Shown: positions 25,080-37,446 of the stretch, in pieces | Position numbering within the stretch: the first letter of the stretch is position 1 | How the letters are laid out: every line of letters starts with the position of its first letter | From: Karalla daura | Taxonomy: Eukaryota > Chordata > Actinopteri > Chaetodontiformes > Leiognathidae | NCBI GenBank assembly: GCA_029224185.1 | Contig: CM055190.1 | Coordinates: 17,200,515 to 17,264,514, forward strand | Length of the DNA stretch: 64,000 bases | Direction of reading: 5' to 3' | The notes under the pieces: model-generated | Database searches by the model: none | The model's input: the letters and a program-made list of their open reading frames with translations, nothing else | Told to the model about the DNA's origin: nothing | Translations under genes and position numbers: made by a program

Positions 25080-27979
25080 CATCTGGGTGCGCTGTTGCCT
25101 GGGCTGTTCTCATTAACAAATGGATGGTACGTGATAGGTCTATCTAGTGATGATACGGGGGAGCTTTTCCCAAAAAAGAGGTCACGATACAAATGTTGTC
25201 AGCTTTCTGCAAACGCAAAGACTTATGTTCTCGTTATCAGTGGCACTGTGATTGCAATTTTGCCAGAGAACTTTAGTGGGGGAAACGTTCTGTGTTAAAT
25301 TGAAGCCAAAAATTAAATAAAAAACATGTCAACATTAATTTGTATCACAACATTATGAAATTGTCTATCTCTATGATTTCTACAGTTAAAGAATTTGAGA
25401 ATGTTGACATCATGTGTCACTGATATTGTTGACGAAAGGTTTCTATTGCAGCATTTTACATGAGCACCAGCCAAAATTCTTTGAAAACCACCGGCTGAAA
25501 ACTGTTTGTGAGACAGTATTTTTACTGGCTTTCAAAACCCCCATATCGGTAGCACAATCAGCTAACAAATGTGCAAGACCAAATAAAAACAACATGTAAC
25601 CAATATCCATGTGTATATCCCTTGAATTAGGATGTTTGAACAATTTACAAGTTGCACAATTGGGTCGGAATGTATTTCTATTCTTTTATTTTTTTCTTGT
25701 TTCCCCTTGTGTTGCTGACTCTGTGATCAGATTACGCATGGGGACTTTTGTCAAGTTACCGATAACATTTCCTGCTTGGGTCACTCACCGCATGTCGCCA
25801 AGGAAAAAAACGAACGGACCCGACCACACCCTGATGTTGCCTGCTGCTGGATTTTTTGGAAATGCTGTTTCTGATTAACCAGGCCCTAACACTTAACTGG
25901 TTACAACAAAGTCACCGGCATCATTATGCGAGCCTGCGTGCATGTCAGACGGACATAGCCCGACGCACAATAGATTTTGTAAATGGTTAAGCTGAATATG
26001 AATGTGTGAGGATACATGGTGGGGTGAGCAGGGAAAAAAAAAAAATAAAACACAGACAGCTGAATTTAATACGGGGAGGTGGGCGGCAGGGTGTTTGGGG
26101 GGTGTGAATGGTTTTATGAGTGCAAGTGACTGATTCCCAGACACAGAGCACAGTGCATCCTGAATGGGTAAATGGCATTTATTCAGCCGGTTAGTCTGGG
26201 AAAACATATGGTGCCACTTGGAGGCCCAGACTGGAGCACGCTGTTCTCCTGTAATTAGACTGGCCCAGCAGAGCAGCTACATAACTGCTTCATGATAACC
26301 GCCCTGCTGTAACCTACCGTGCTGCTGCCACCCAGCCCTGGCTGCAGCACAGCACCAGCGTACCACATTACACATCCTGTTAACACACTGTTCGACACCA
26401 GTGACACCAGTGACACCACAGCTCTGGCAGCTGTACATTTACACCAGGAACCAGACTTAGAGAGAGAGACTTAGGCAGATATACAAGTAGATATAGGAAT
26501 CTTTTTTGGTGGTATTATAATATAACCTCCTTTGGTCTGATACAAAGAAGTAGCTTTTTGTGGAATAGAAATTTGTGATAATTGTCTTCACTTTCAGAAA
26601 GGTGTAATGTCAAAGGTCACCAAAGAAACTTTCAAGATGGATTTACATTATAAAAAATAAGAACCTTAAGCTAAATGTCAAATCAAGTCATATCCACCAA
26701 ACAGTAGCAGCTCTTTCAATGCCAAGCTCAAGTTAAACAACAAGTTTTTGTTTGGTCAAATATTCAGGTAAATTTAAGGTTAATGCATCAATTTATTATA
26801 AGCTCTGTCGCTCTAAATGGAAGCATCTTTCTACTTAAGCAAAGCCACCAATAACCAACTTTTGGCAGAGCTCTAATTCATGTAGCCAAAGTCACAAATG
26901 TGTCTTTAGAATATGATTTGATTGAATGTAGTCCGGTAGTTATTGGGTTTCTTGCTGCCCACTTTTTTGACTTGTTTGCCTGGAAAAAAAAAGAAAAGAA
27001 AACCTCTGCATTTGGGATTTAGGTCAGAAGTAATATTCATGGGCAAAGCAGATAGACATCCAATGTGAGCCTCGTATTCTTCGAGGAATCAGCCTGTTAA
27101 AATGGCTCATGGTGGGAACTGCAGGTTGTAGGAATGTATGTTTAGGTAGATTTTCCTGTAGCTTTTGATATCTTAACACCAATTAACCAATAACTAACCA
27201 GTTAAGTTTGAGTTTTGGACAACTTTTGTAGTAAGAATTGTTTCTCATTCTCACTTCCTTGAAGATTTCAATGCCATGCACTAATGTAATTTTCTCTTTG
27301 TAAAGCCCGCCTCATTCAAACACAGCAGATGTTAATGTGTTTAGTCACAGCAGCTATAGACCTACAGGACAGACCAGGTCTTTGAATCCCTTGCCCTCTA
27401 CTGAAATGATTACTGGCGTACTGGTTTCACGCATTCACTGTGCCAACTGGGTGATGGCCTGCAACACACTGTCTGCATGTTTATGTAAATTAACCTACAG
27501 TTTGACATGCATAACCGGTCAATAAATATTCTCTGTGGTTCACTGTTAACCACTGGCAGCCCTGTGTCAAGAGGAGTGTAAAGACTTTAATTTATCTGTT
27601 ATGTATGAAAATTCCATTGAAATTACATATATTATGATTCATCTCTTAATCTAATTTACTGGACTTAGAGAGAGACGCTCTTGAAGCTTTAAAGATTCAC
27701 TCATTTGTCTGTGGTAGCTTGCTTTGTGAAAAGCACACTTTCTTTTCTTCGTCTGTTGTCTTCTTTTTTAATCACTCCCCAGCCCCTTTCCATCAGGATC
27801 AGGGGAGCAGATTGTGGGTCGGAGGCGAGGGCTGTGTTGGCAGGGCTGTGGGGGCGTCAGCTGGGCTGTTGTCCCGTCAGGGGGGAGCAGGCTGGCAGCC
27901 CGGCAGGAAGGTGCTGTTAAAGATGCACTGCTGGGAATCGGACTGAGCCAGTGCCTGGTCCAAACCATGCACACGCGCA

Positions 27980-27980
<1 letters not shown>
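25080..27980. other. Unique sequence, nothing firmly recognised
   Basis: A pyrimidine tract ending in CTCGATAG at 25079 could serve as an acceptor with a donor near 25128, but the segment between is only about 48 bp. A poly-A patch lies at about 26033-26044 and a short CAGTGACAC tandem near 26396-26415. Open frames up to about 104 codons show no family resemblance. Confidence 0.45.
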
Positions 27981-27982
<2 letters not shown>

Positions 27983-28060
<78 letters not shown>

Positions 28061-28062
28061 AC
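27983..28062. repeat. (AC)n microsatellite, about 36 units
   Basis: AC run of about 72 bp, then ATACACACAAC. A second AC run follows at 28195-28220. The several 60-170 codon frames overlapping these are poly-Cys/Val or poly-Thr/His readings of the repeat. Confidence 0.97.
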
Positions 28063-28194
28063 AACAGGAGGGACTGGTAAGGAAAAGTGGTGGGGGTGTC
28101 CAAACCTGCGATAAAGACATTTCCTCCCTCATTTATAAAATCTGACACCACCAGTCTGCCCTCTCCTCCTCCCTCATCAACAAAGATCGCACAA

Positions 28195-28220
<26 letters not shown>
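28195..28220. repeat. (AC)n microsatellite
   Basis: About 13 AC units between ACAA and GCTGG. Confidence 0.93.
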
Positions 28221-28225
<5 letters not shown>

Positions 28226-28439
28226 TGCACATACAGTGAAAATTCAAGCTGCTGCTATGAACTGCAGTTCCCATAGAGAACAGTAGAGGCTGGCATGCCT
28301 GTCTTTACAGGCGTTTTCTTTTTAAAAATCTATCAGTTTTCCCCTCAATGTAATGTCAATGAAATTTCAGTTCATTAATCAGTATCAGAAGCAGATCTAT
28401 GTTTTACTGCCAGTCAGTAAAATAACTTAGCAAGAAAGG

Positions 28440-28440
28440 A

Positions 28441-28492
<52 letters not shown>
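28440..28492. repeat. (AT)n(GT)n compound microsatellite
   Basis: About 11 AT units pass directly into about 15 GT units. The AT part is self-complementary and could extrude a cruciform. Confidence 0.96.
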
Positions 28493-28494
<2 letters not shown>

Positions 28495-28899
28495 CGCAAA
28501 ACAACACAAATAAGCACAGGACAACAAAACTAAATAACATATACATATATATGTTACAAACAATATGTTTTTAAAATATGCATGTATTTACAGAGCAGTA
28601 AATGACATATAATTTAGAAATCTAGCAGTTAAGCTACTCTGTTGCTCTCTGCATGCAACAGTTACTTCCAATGTAAATCCTTACAGGTGACTTAAACATC
28701 TAAGTGTGTGGGCCTGGAGGACATTAAAGGGGTCAGGAGGCACTGCCGTCTTTCTCATCACATTCAAGGTCCATTATGCATCGCTAACACTGTCTCAACA
28801 AGCACACATACTGTACAGTTACATACTGTACTACATACTTACTGTGTCCAGAGGGGGCCGTCTGCATGGCGTGCTATTCTCCTGTTGTCTGTTTAGTGA

Positions 28900-29110
28900 G
28901 TACAGCATGTGAGAGTGCAGCCAAATTTGCATATGCCGCCATGTATATTTCAGCAGCGTTTAAGACACACATCACCGGCAGTGAATTATGCATGGGGCTA
29001 GTACAGTTGAGGTGCCTGTTTTATGCACTTGTGAGGGGAAATTGAACTGTGTTTCCTTTGCACATGACGCTCAAAGGCCCAAGGCCCATTAAAGCGCACA
29101 GGACAGGCAG
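28900..29110. promoter_or_regulatory. Candidate conserved non-coding block
   Basis: Repeat-free sequence with an exact octamer ATTTGCAT at 28925-28932 within CCAAATTTGCATATGCC, a TTATGCAT near 28987, and CCCATTAAAGCGC near 29087. No open frame of interest. POU-type octamers in complex AT/GC-balanced sequence suggest an enhancer; this is inference. Confidence 0.35.
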
Positions 29111-29419
29111 CCTCTAAATGGACTGCTGTTGTACAACTCGTTCCCCTCTAACTAAGGAGACCTGGCATAGGGAAAGGCACCCGACAGCTTCTGACAGCTA
29201 GGTAATAGGATTCCCACCTCTCCAAAGGGACTGACTGAGGTGCTGTTGTAGTATCCTTGTAGACCACTCTGTCTTTTTATATGTGAATGTGCATGTGTGT
29301 TTGTTAAATGTGGTGCCTTGGCAGAGATGACTGACTGAATAATTCAGAACTGGCATATCTCGCAAAATGATGCAAACCCGTGCACGGATTGTCAGTGGGA
29401 GGAATGGAGTGTTGCAGTA

Positions 29420-29560
29420 AAGACAGCCTAAAAGGCTCTTATGCATTATAAACAAGCCTTTTGAAACCGTTTTCTCATATGCAAATGGGACACACACAGC
29501 TGCAAAGGCTTAATATGAATCTCTCCCATTCACTGCAAATCCAAATGAGGCATTGGGCTG
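29420..29560. promoter_or_regulatory. Candidate regulatory block with octamer
   Basis: Contains TTATGCATTATAAACAAG (HOX/POU-like) near 29439-29456 and an exact octamer ATGCAAAT at 29479-29486. Short and uncertain. Confidence 0.25.
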
Positions 29561-29959
29561 TTTATGTTTAGATTGTTGTGTGCGACTGGCAGGAGAGGAT
29601 GAAGGGGTGTTGGTCGCAGCACATGAAAGATACAATGAGAGACACAATTGTGCTGCTATCAGTGTTTACTTGCGCAAATGAGCCGTTGGAGATGTGGCTT
29701 TGCTTGCACACAGCAGTTTGTGCTCATAAGCCTCCTCTAGACCTGGGGGATAGACTGCAGAGGATGAACGTCATTAGATATGTCATTTAAGACACTATGC
29801 TCTCCCACTGCTCTATATTTATCCACTTGCAGGTCTCTGAGAGGCCCTAGGTCAACACAATGTGTCCCAGCCTGACAGCCCAGCGATGGAGGGGACATAT
29901 GTGGTGGACAAAGACAATCTGAAGTCACCCTGCCCTCCTCGTCCTTCCTCTCTCATCCT

Positions 29960-30270
29960 CTCCTCTGCTATTCCATGTGGGCATTTGTGACTATTCATAT
30001 ATCCCTGTTATTGCAGCTTTGTTTAGCTTGGCTTAGCACCAGTGATTCTGCTATTTATAGAGTTCGTTTTAGCCACCTCTGCATGGTAAATGATGATAAG
30101 CCTAGCCTGTAATAAACAATCTCGTAAACAGCTCTGCAGCTCAGCCCTTAATGGCCTTAGGGGCTTGTAAGAGCTTTATAACGCATTTATTACCCCCTTT
30201 AATGGCCAACGAGCTGTGAGCCATAACGTAAGTTAACACTAATTTAATTTCCTGACATATATTGGCTTTA
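29960..30270. promoter_or_regulatory. Candidate conserved non-coding block with perfect MEF2 site
   Basis: About 310 bp without simple repeats. It contains CTATTTATAG at 30051-30060, a perfect match to the MEF2 consensus YTAWWWWTAR, along with GGTAAATGATGATAAGCC and CCTTTAATGGCC-type AT-rich sites and a paired TTAATGGCC motif (near 30148 and 30199). No coding potential. Regulatory function, perhaps in muscle or neural tissue, is inferred from one motif only. Confidence 0.4.
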
Positions 30271-31379
30271 TGTTATCTTTTTTGGGCTATTTTGCCATTG
30301 TGATTTCATATCCAGTTCTATTTAGTCTTTTGTTTAATGCATTGTGACACCAACAAAAACTATATTCAACATTTGCCTCAATTATTTTGCCACTTGGTAT
30401 TCAGTGTCTGGTAAGAGAAGAAAAGAAACCATTACTTTGTCAGCCAAAAGCACACATCCACTCCGAACAGACGAAAGGGCCAGCATGGGGAATAGAGATA
30501 TTTGATGTTGAATCTCCCCCTATTTACAGTAGGATGCCTGAATAAACGTGTTCAGAAGCTGGAAAGCAGCATTATGACCCATAACCCTGAGGTATTTGAA
30601 ATGGAACAGCAGGACTTACTTTGAAAAAGAATAGGAGATGTGCTCTGGGCTCACTGTTTATACCTTGATGTGATTTGGACTGAAATATATATAAAAAAGC
30701 CTGTTTATCTGTTCTTTCCCTTTCGTCCGTGGTTGAAAATTGCAGGGTTTAGGAAAGGCAGGCTATTCAGGTACACTACACCACTGGCAGTGGTTAAAAT
30801 AAAAAAAAAATATATGTACTGTATATGTATTCACGTCTGAAGCTGATGGCTTATTGAACAAGTATTATTGTAAAAGTTTCCCTTGTATTGTTATTTATGC
30901 AATTTTCTTGTCATCGTACCATATTTTAGTAGTTTGGTCAAAATCCATGGTGTTAAATCACAATTAGAATTCACAATAAGAAAGACTGTATTGATCCCCA
31001 GGGGTTAAATCGTGAAATTGAAGGATCTAATAGCTAAGAGTGCACCTTTTTTACAAGCTACAGATTTTCCATCGCACAAGTGCCCTCTCTGCAACATTTT
31101 CCCATTATGGTTTATTAAACTAACTCTGCGACCAGGGAATCTACTATTGCTTTCAGTGCCTTTTTCTCCAAATACCAATTTCAACCCTTCCTCAATTATT
31201 CTTTGGTCTGAAAAGAAGCAAGGTATCAATCTTTTATGTTTTGGAAAAATCTGATGAGTGCTATTTGCCGGACCTCCTGCTCGACAGAGATTGTGGAGCT
31301 GGCGTGGGGAGAGAAACACGAAATTGCAGAGTAAATCAATACTGGGCCAGTAATGTTAGGGGGGATCCCCTTTCAAAGA
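30271..31379. other. AT-rich unique sequence, nothing recognised
   Basis: AT-rich with a poly-A stretch near 30801-30810. Short open frames on both strands near 31005-31319 show no recognisable domain. Confidence 0.45.
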
Positions 31380-31680
31380 GCAGAGCTGAATTTGTACGCC
31401 TTATGTTTTTGATCTGTTACTGTACTCATTTCATTCCAGGCACAGTTGTTATCATAGTTGCTGTTGTTTGTATGTTATTTCAGCTTCTTTCCCAAGTAGC
31501 TATTTTGCAATTTGGACAAAAATACAATTAAAGGCCCATCTGTTTCCAATGGTCCTAACATCAGACAGATGGGCTCTGACTATTGAAGCCATACCAGGAT
31601 CCTGGCAGGTTAGAAGCTTTGGTAATGAACATGCTAAATATGCAACCAGGCAGATTTCATCATAACAAGCCCGGCCTGGG
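31380..31680. promoter_or_regulatory. Candidate conserved non-coding block
   Basis: Complex sequence with ATACAATTAAAGG near 31524-31536, two CAGATGGGCTC/CCCATCTGTTT-type E-box patches in opposite orientation (about 31538-31548 and 31566-31576), and AACATGCTAAATATGCAACC near 31627-31646. No simple repeats. The E-box pair and AT-rich sites suggest a regulatory element; unproven. Confidence 0.33.
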
Positions 31681-31984
31681 CAAGAATAGGTAAATTTTCT
31701 TTTTCATGAAGTTAAGCTGTCGCACTTTAGCCTTGGCCACACTCCGAGAGAAAAACAAGACTCATGTTCATGCCGTAGATATTAGCCCCTTGTGGTACAA
31801 GTTTCAGTTGCATTTCCCAACTCATTCATTCCACTTTCAGACTCCAGAGAGACAAACATTGAGAGGCAGAATATTAGGACCATCTTTCGATGAAGGTTTA
31901 CTTTTCATGCACATGAAACTGTAGAATCATTGTCCCAGTATTGGCTCATTTACAACAATTTAATCCCTTATTCATACAATATAG

Positions 31985-32029
31985 CTTTATGTTTTAGCAC
32001 AACGATATATCTTTATGTTTTAGCACAAC
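31985..32029. repeat. Short direct repeat, two 19-bp copies
   Basis: The 19-base unit CTTTATGTTTTAGCACAAC occurs at 31985-32003 and again at 32011-32029, a 26-bp period with 7 bp between copies. This looks like a small local tandem duplication whose spacer has partly diverged. Confidence 0.9.
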
Positions 32030-35000
32030 ACCTCAGGGTAATGTAAAGACCTCTAGATTGTGAGCTCCAGCCCAAACCACTAAAACTGACAACATTGGTT
32101 AGTTTTCTGTGGGACATACAGTCCTGATTCTGGTTGCACTTTACTGGGCCACTGTGAAGACCACAGTACTTTACATAGACCGCTGCGACTTTTGAGGAGT
32201 CATGGATTTGTCACATGCTTTCACTTTCAGACTCCTCACATTAAGCTTCAAACCACTGACCCTATGCTCACCCAATTATAAATGTCAACAGCAACCTCAC
32301 TGAACACATCACACTGATCCCTTATGCGTAGTGCATGTGTGTGTAAACAGCTTGGCCACAATCATATACGCTGTTATAAAGACTAGTCTCTAACTTCTTG
32401 TCTGATCCTGTTCCTTCCCGTTTGCTGCAAAACAGCAGACGTCAGGAGGGGAAAAAAAGCAAGCGCTCATGACCATGGCTACTGGAATTTCTTCTAAAGC
32501 TGCACAACAGTTAACAGACAAATCTTGTAATAAATCTGGCAGCCGTCCTGCACTGTTAGTCTTAAGAAACACACAGACCCGGCCTGTTCTGGCCTATGTG
32601 AGACACTTGTCTAAATGTCGAACTCAGTGGGATCACATTGTCTGGGTGTTGATGTGGAGTCTGAGGGTGATTGATCACACTATGTTGATTCTGATGGACT
32701 GAGGTCTTCACTGAAGTGCCAGCTCCCACACACTCCCCTCACCTCCAAAGCATGCAAGCACAAACACTTTTACCTAGAAATGGGCCTCAGGGCGCTGACC
32801 AAAAAAAAAAAACTTCTAATATAGGAAAATTGAGTCGCTTTGAACTTTTGTGTTTTTGATAACTACTTGGTATGCTTCCTGGAGGATAACCTGTGGGCTT
32901 GGCTTCCCAAGCTTTAATTCCTTTGATTAAGTGCCAGGGTGAGATAGCTCTACACTCAATTGGCCCTTTACCTTCCTACCATCCTGCCTGTCCTGGGCTT
33001 GAAAGCACCAGTGTTCTTGGCTGCTCCTTAGACTCCTCTGCAGATAGTTGTTATCAAGGTTTGGGCCAATAACCTCCTTCCTGTCTGTGCTGGTTCTCTT
33101 GTCCCTAATCCTGTGTTGGGTCAAGGTGTCCTCTGTTCCTTTGCTCTGTTTATGCACTTTGCATTCATAACAGATAGGGTGTTCAAGTACTTTGCCTTCA
33201 TCTGCTCTTTCCCTCCTTCTATGGACCAAATGGTGCTGACGACCGGGCCAGAGCCTCCTCAGATTAGCCGGGCTCAGAAGAAGCAATGTTGCTTGGGTAA
33301 TTATACTGGGAGTCATACGTTGCCAGATGTAGGATGAGAGCTGGTCTTTGGATCCATAGAGATCCATACTGGAGGATCAACCCTAGAAAGCTGCAGCTAA
33401 TTACAGGCTGAAGTGAACCCTTTGCAGAGAAAAATGCAAAACTTTTCTCATTAAGTTGTTGTTTTCTCTTGCTTGGCAAATAAAGTATGTCATTATGTAA
33501 TTGTTTTGACAGTACATCACGCCATATACTAAGGTCTTTGCTAAAGAGCTTTGTATATTCTTGTAAAAGATGATTTTATGATTTCAGTGGAAATATCACA
33601 TTTTAGTTCACAGCATCAGACACTTTTATTCCCAAACAAGCATCATTTTACAACAAAAGTTGAACTCAATGCTTTGGTATGACAAAGATTAAGAAAAAAG
33701 ATCGATGGGTATTCATGTCGGTCAAACCCCTCAGCTTGTGTGCTCACAGAGCTGAAGCTTAGTTGTCTTGCATCTGAAATCTTTGCTCATCTGTTTGTGT
33801 TTCATACATATTTGAAATGTATCATGATCTGGGTCCAAAACCCAAACAATTGCTTTGTGCAACAATTTTTATGCTCTTTTATGGGAAATTGTCATAAACC
33901 TTGAAGCTTGAAAAGTAAATGAGCTTGTTTGGTAGGAGAAAAACCTCAAACTTCAAATAACTGGCTCATATTTACTGCATCTCACTGCTCATGCCTATTT
34001 GGATTGGCTCAGTATTTCTCAATAGGAGCTTTTGTTATGTATTTTGCTGCAGCTGCCCAAAGACAACCACTGGATTTAGATGCAGATCGAAAACAAGACA
34101 CACTCTAAAATTGGCTGACCCTTCCCAGCACTCTGTACCCTCTGTGCCCTCGCTGCAGAGATATGAGGGCACTCTGACATACTTCTGAGGCATCTTTTGT
34201 TGTTTCTCATGGGTGAGTTCTGCCCAACGGAACCCCACCACGCACACATACACACACATAACCGAAATCAGTCCTAAGCAAAATCCAGAGTGCTGCAGTT
34301 TTTTTTTTTTATTCACACACATCAAATATTGTATAATAAATACTGTGAAAAGATCACAGCTGGGACCATATTTTGATCTCTGCTTATGTTTAGAGTATAA
34401 TCTAGGACAGTAGCTTAAAACAAAAGGCTAAGATTGCTTGTTTTTCTTACTGCAGCGATTTTACAACCTCCGTGTTTGCTTTCTTTATTTGTCAGTGCAT
34501 CCGTCTTAGACATGATTATGCAAACTTGATGTTGTAGGGATTTAGTGAAGACTCTTGCAGTCTAAACAAGATTTTTTCATTTCACTGTAGTTAATACAAA
34601 GCTACTGTACCATGTTCCCCAAAAATGTAATGATGCCTAAATAATTCAAGAGACTATTCCACAACACAAATGTGTCTTTATCAAAGCTGACAAATCATTT
34701 TGCAAATGACCTTGGAAGTGATAAATAGGTTGACTTGCACAATGCCCCAAATATCCTGTGTTAAACTTATTGTGATTTGCCAAGCTGGAAGAATAAGTGT
34801 GACACTGGCTTTGATACAGAGATCTTATTTTTTATTGAAAACATTTTTTTAAAATCAAAAACCTAGTTAAAAACCTAGTCTTAAAGCGATGCTCGTTCTG
34901 ACTTCTCGTTTTTCCACTTATCAAGAAGTAGATTAATTGTTGATACAGATATATTTCACTGGCCTTGTCAGGAGACCCTGGCAGCTGTCCTGCCTCCTGT

Positions 35001-36260
35001 CCCTCTTCAGCACCAAAGTTGTGTCCAGTGGCATCTGAAAAATGTGGAAGTTAAGTCATCCACCAAGGCAGATAGCAACTTGGTTGCATGCATGCATGTG
35101 CATATGAGGGCTTGTTTGTGTGTACATAAATGTGTGCAATACTCGAGATGGGCTCCATTACTTCTCCAGCAGGGTATCCCTTAACTCCTATCTTTTTAAA
35201 TTATTTATTTCACAAACAGTATATATATTTTGTTAGGGGTTATTGGGGCATGAATAAGCGTGTGTCACGGCCTTTTCACAATCCCTTATGAGCAAATCCC
35301 ACCCCCAGCCCTGCAATGCCCCTAGCGGGCCCAGCTCAGAGTTCTTCTGATAGCCATGAAGGGATTTGGGCTGGATGGGCAGACCCTGACTGGGCTGATT
35401 GCTTTGAATGGCACTGGCTAAAGCTGCCTTTGAAAGCAGGGGCGTTGATGAGCGCCTTCTCTGAAGAGCCTGTGTAGTCACTGCCTCTGGGAGGGACCCT
35501 CACTAATACCCCAGCATAAGATATACAGGAAGAGGCAGGGATCACTAGTCACCCCCAGCCATGCACACGCACACAGACTCACACACATACATGCACATAA
35601 ACATGCACACACCCAGTTACTTAGACAACAACAGAAAAAGTACTTTCAGCAAACTTTTTGACTTTTTTTCTTATGTTATTTACCAGTTGATGGATCTGTA
35701 AGTCACTCACGCTAGACGGAGCAATAACTAATTTTACCCTCCCAAAATACCGCCGGGTTGAGTTATTCATTTTATTTAAGTCCTGACTCAGTTTGATGAA
35801 CAGCGTGGTGCACATTTCTCCGTTTGTACTGAAGCTTATTTGAGAATGTATTGTGAGCAGCTTGTGGAGACAGAGAGCGAGGATTTCTGGACGAGTATGT
35901 GGGCTCACTTGTTTTGTTCGCTGTTTCACCTTGTCCTTTTGCTCTCATAAAACACCTTGAACATGAGAGAAGACAAATTACAGCTTCAGACGCAGGTGTC
36001 CTAGTGCGTTTTTTTTTTTTTTTTATCTCTCAGCAGGCCCCTGGGGTACATTACCTGTGTTCCACAGGGCTGGCTATGACATGGGAGCTGTCACTAGTGG
36101 GGCCCCTGAGGCCCCGGCTGCTGCTCTGCACAGGGTGGCCTTCTCGCTTTGATAGCCTGTCCCCCGGAGCATAGAGCTCTGCACTGAGGATGGGTCCACA
36201 CTTTGCTCCACTGACCTCTGACTCCAAAATCAGTCACCTCTTGACTTTGTAATCACCTTA
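32030..36260. other. Unique sequence, nothing firmly recognised
   Basis: Over 4 kb of mixed DNA with small A or T homopolymers (for example 36009-36024) and a CA-rich patch at 35565-35615. A 146-codon minus-strand frame (32927-33367) has complex composition but no family resemblance. At 35008-35016 there is a TCAGCACC half-site like the left half of an RE1 element, without a matching right half. Confidence 0.45.
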
Positions 36261-36261
36261 G

Positions 36262-36497
36262 CTAAAGGAACAGGCATGTCCACCATAAGCAACCCAGGTG
36301 AGAACATGAGAACAAATACAGCTTTATGCTGATTATGGCGATTGGTGCAAGTAGCAACATGAAGACGTCGTGGCTGAACTGCTCATCTGCACCGCGTTCG
36401 TACATATGGAAAATTCCTAGGTAGCGCTTGTTGATGTCAGTGAGCCTTGTCTCCGAGTCAGAGGAATACGTGTTTGTCTGCCATGGCAGTTGAATGG
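36262..36497 (-). CDS. Possible protein-coding exon, unidentified product
   Basis: A minus-strand frame stays open for about 78 codons, ending in a TAG at 36262-36264. A long pyrimidine tract (CTTCTTTTTCCCCCC onward) precedes an AG whose exon side begins at 36497. The peptide is well mixed: SSDSETRLTDINKRYLGIF, then HMYERGADEQFSHDV, then a hydrophobic segment MLLLAPIAIISIKLYLF that could be a membrane span. Composition stands out: 36361-36510 holds ten CpGs in 150 bp in a CpG-poor window, and the 41 codons from 36480 down to 36358 have about 68% G or C at the third position. Both point to coding or strongly conserved sequence. I see no good donor inside the frame, so it would be a terminal exon, a retrogene piece or a conserved non-coding element. 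I do not recognise the family. Confidence 0.3.
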
Positions 36498-37446
36498 CTC
36501 CGGGCGAAACAAGTTCATTTTGTGTGAAAGACAGAGAGACAGAAGGGGGGAAAAAGAAGTAGCAGTAAATTACTGATAAGTGACACAGAGATAGCAGCTT
36601 ATCATGTGACAGCATCAGGGTGGAATGAAGGCCGGGTGTCTGTGTGAGTTAACCCTTTGACACTTCCCATGGTGTGGGCGAAGGTGAGTGAAACACAGAT
36701 GAACAGCCGTGAAAAGAAGAGAGAGGCAACAGGGAAAGATGGCAGGAGGGGAGTGAGGGGTACACACAGCGCGCCTGGCTTTATTTTCAATTGCAGTTTA
36801 CGATTTTTCATGGTCATGTCTCCCCTGCCTCCTTTTCAAAATAATCGGCTGTCGGTTTTTGCAAGTCTGGCCGCCTTTCATTTCAGAGGTTTGTTTTTGA
36901 AAAGGTTGCTATTATAGCCAAATGGTTTCTGTGCTTCTCTAAACACGGCAAGGCATTAGGCCCGTCTCTGGTTTCAGGGCCTGGCTCCTAATGAGAGACC
37001 CAATCACACAGAGGAAAAAGACGGATCAGTCCTGCTACACCAGACCCAACCTGTGGTTTACCTCTTGAAACACAACCACACTCCCCTTCATTCTCTCTTT
37101 TTCCCCTTTTTTTCTTCTCCACTCTGTCACTCCCTCCACCTCCCGTCATGACTCCACACTTGATCAAAGTTGATTGTGGAGCTGCACTGTTGTAAATAAA
37201 TAGATTAACACTAGGGTCTATACAAAAAATTCATATACGGATTGGGTTTCAAAGAAATGTCCGCCCCGAAAAAATCCGAAAATGAAATTGAAAGTGTCTC
37301 TCAACAGCGGTCGTCCTGGTCCTTTTTGCACTTACAAATATTTGTATATTTTAATGAAAACAGTTGTATATTTACACTTTATACAACTGTTTTTTTTAAC
37401 TCACAGCTCTAATGATGTGTCAATGCAGTACATGGGTTCATGTCAT
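36498..37446. other. Unique sequence, nothing recognised
   Basis: Includes a pyrimidine-rich tract at about 37080-37150 and an AT-rich zone at 37190-37400. No supported gene or repeat. Confidence 0.45.

Noticed and set aside
27768..28274. 168-codon minus-strand open frame
   Set aside because: Dominated by Cys-Val repeats from the AC run at 27983-28062.
28850..28866. CTCF-like CCAGAGGGGGCCG
   Set aside because: One base short of the consensus spacing and mismatched at key positions.
32927..33367. 146-codon minus-strand frame and an overlapping plus-strand reading (GQGVLCS...TDRVFKY) faintly like a LINE reverse-transcriptase motif
   Set aside because: The catalytic FADD-type motif and other reverse-transcriptase blocks are absent, and the likeness is limited to a few residues.
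35008..35029. RE1/NRSF-like element
   Set aside because: Only the left half-site is present; the right half does not match.
36262..36297. 36-bp plus-strand segment between an acceptor-like CACCTTAG and donor CAG|GTGAGA
   Set aside because: It overlaps the minus-strand candidate exon, two frames hit stops, and 36 bp is too short to judge.
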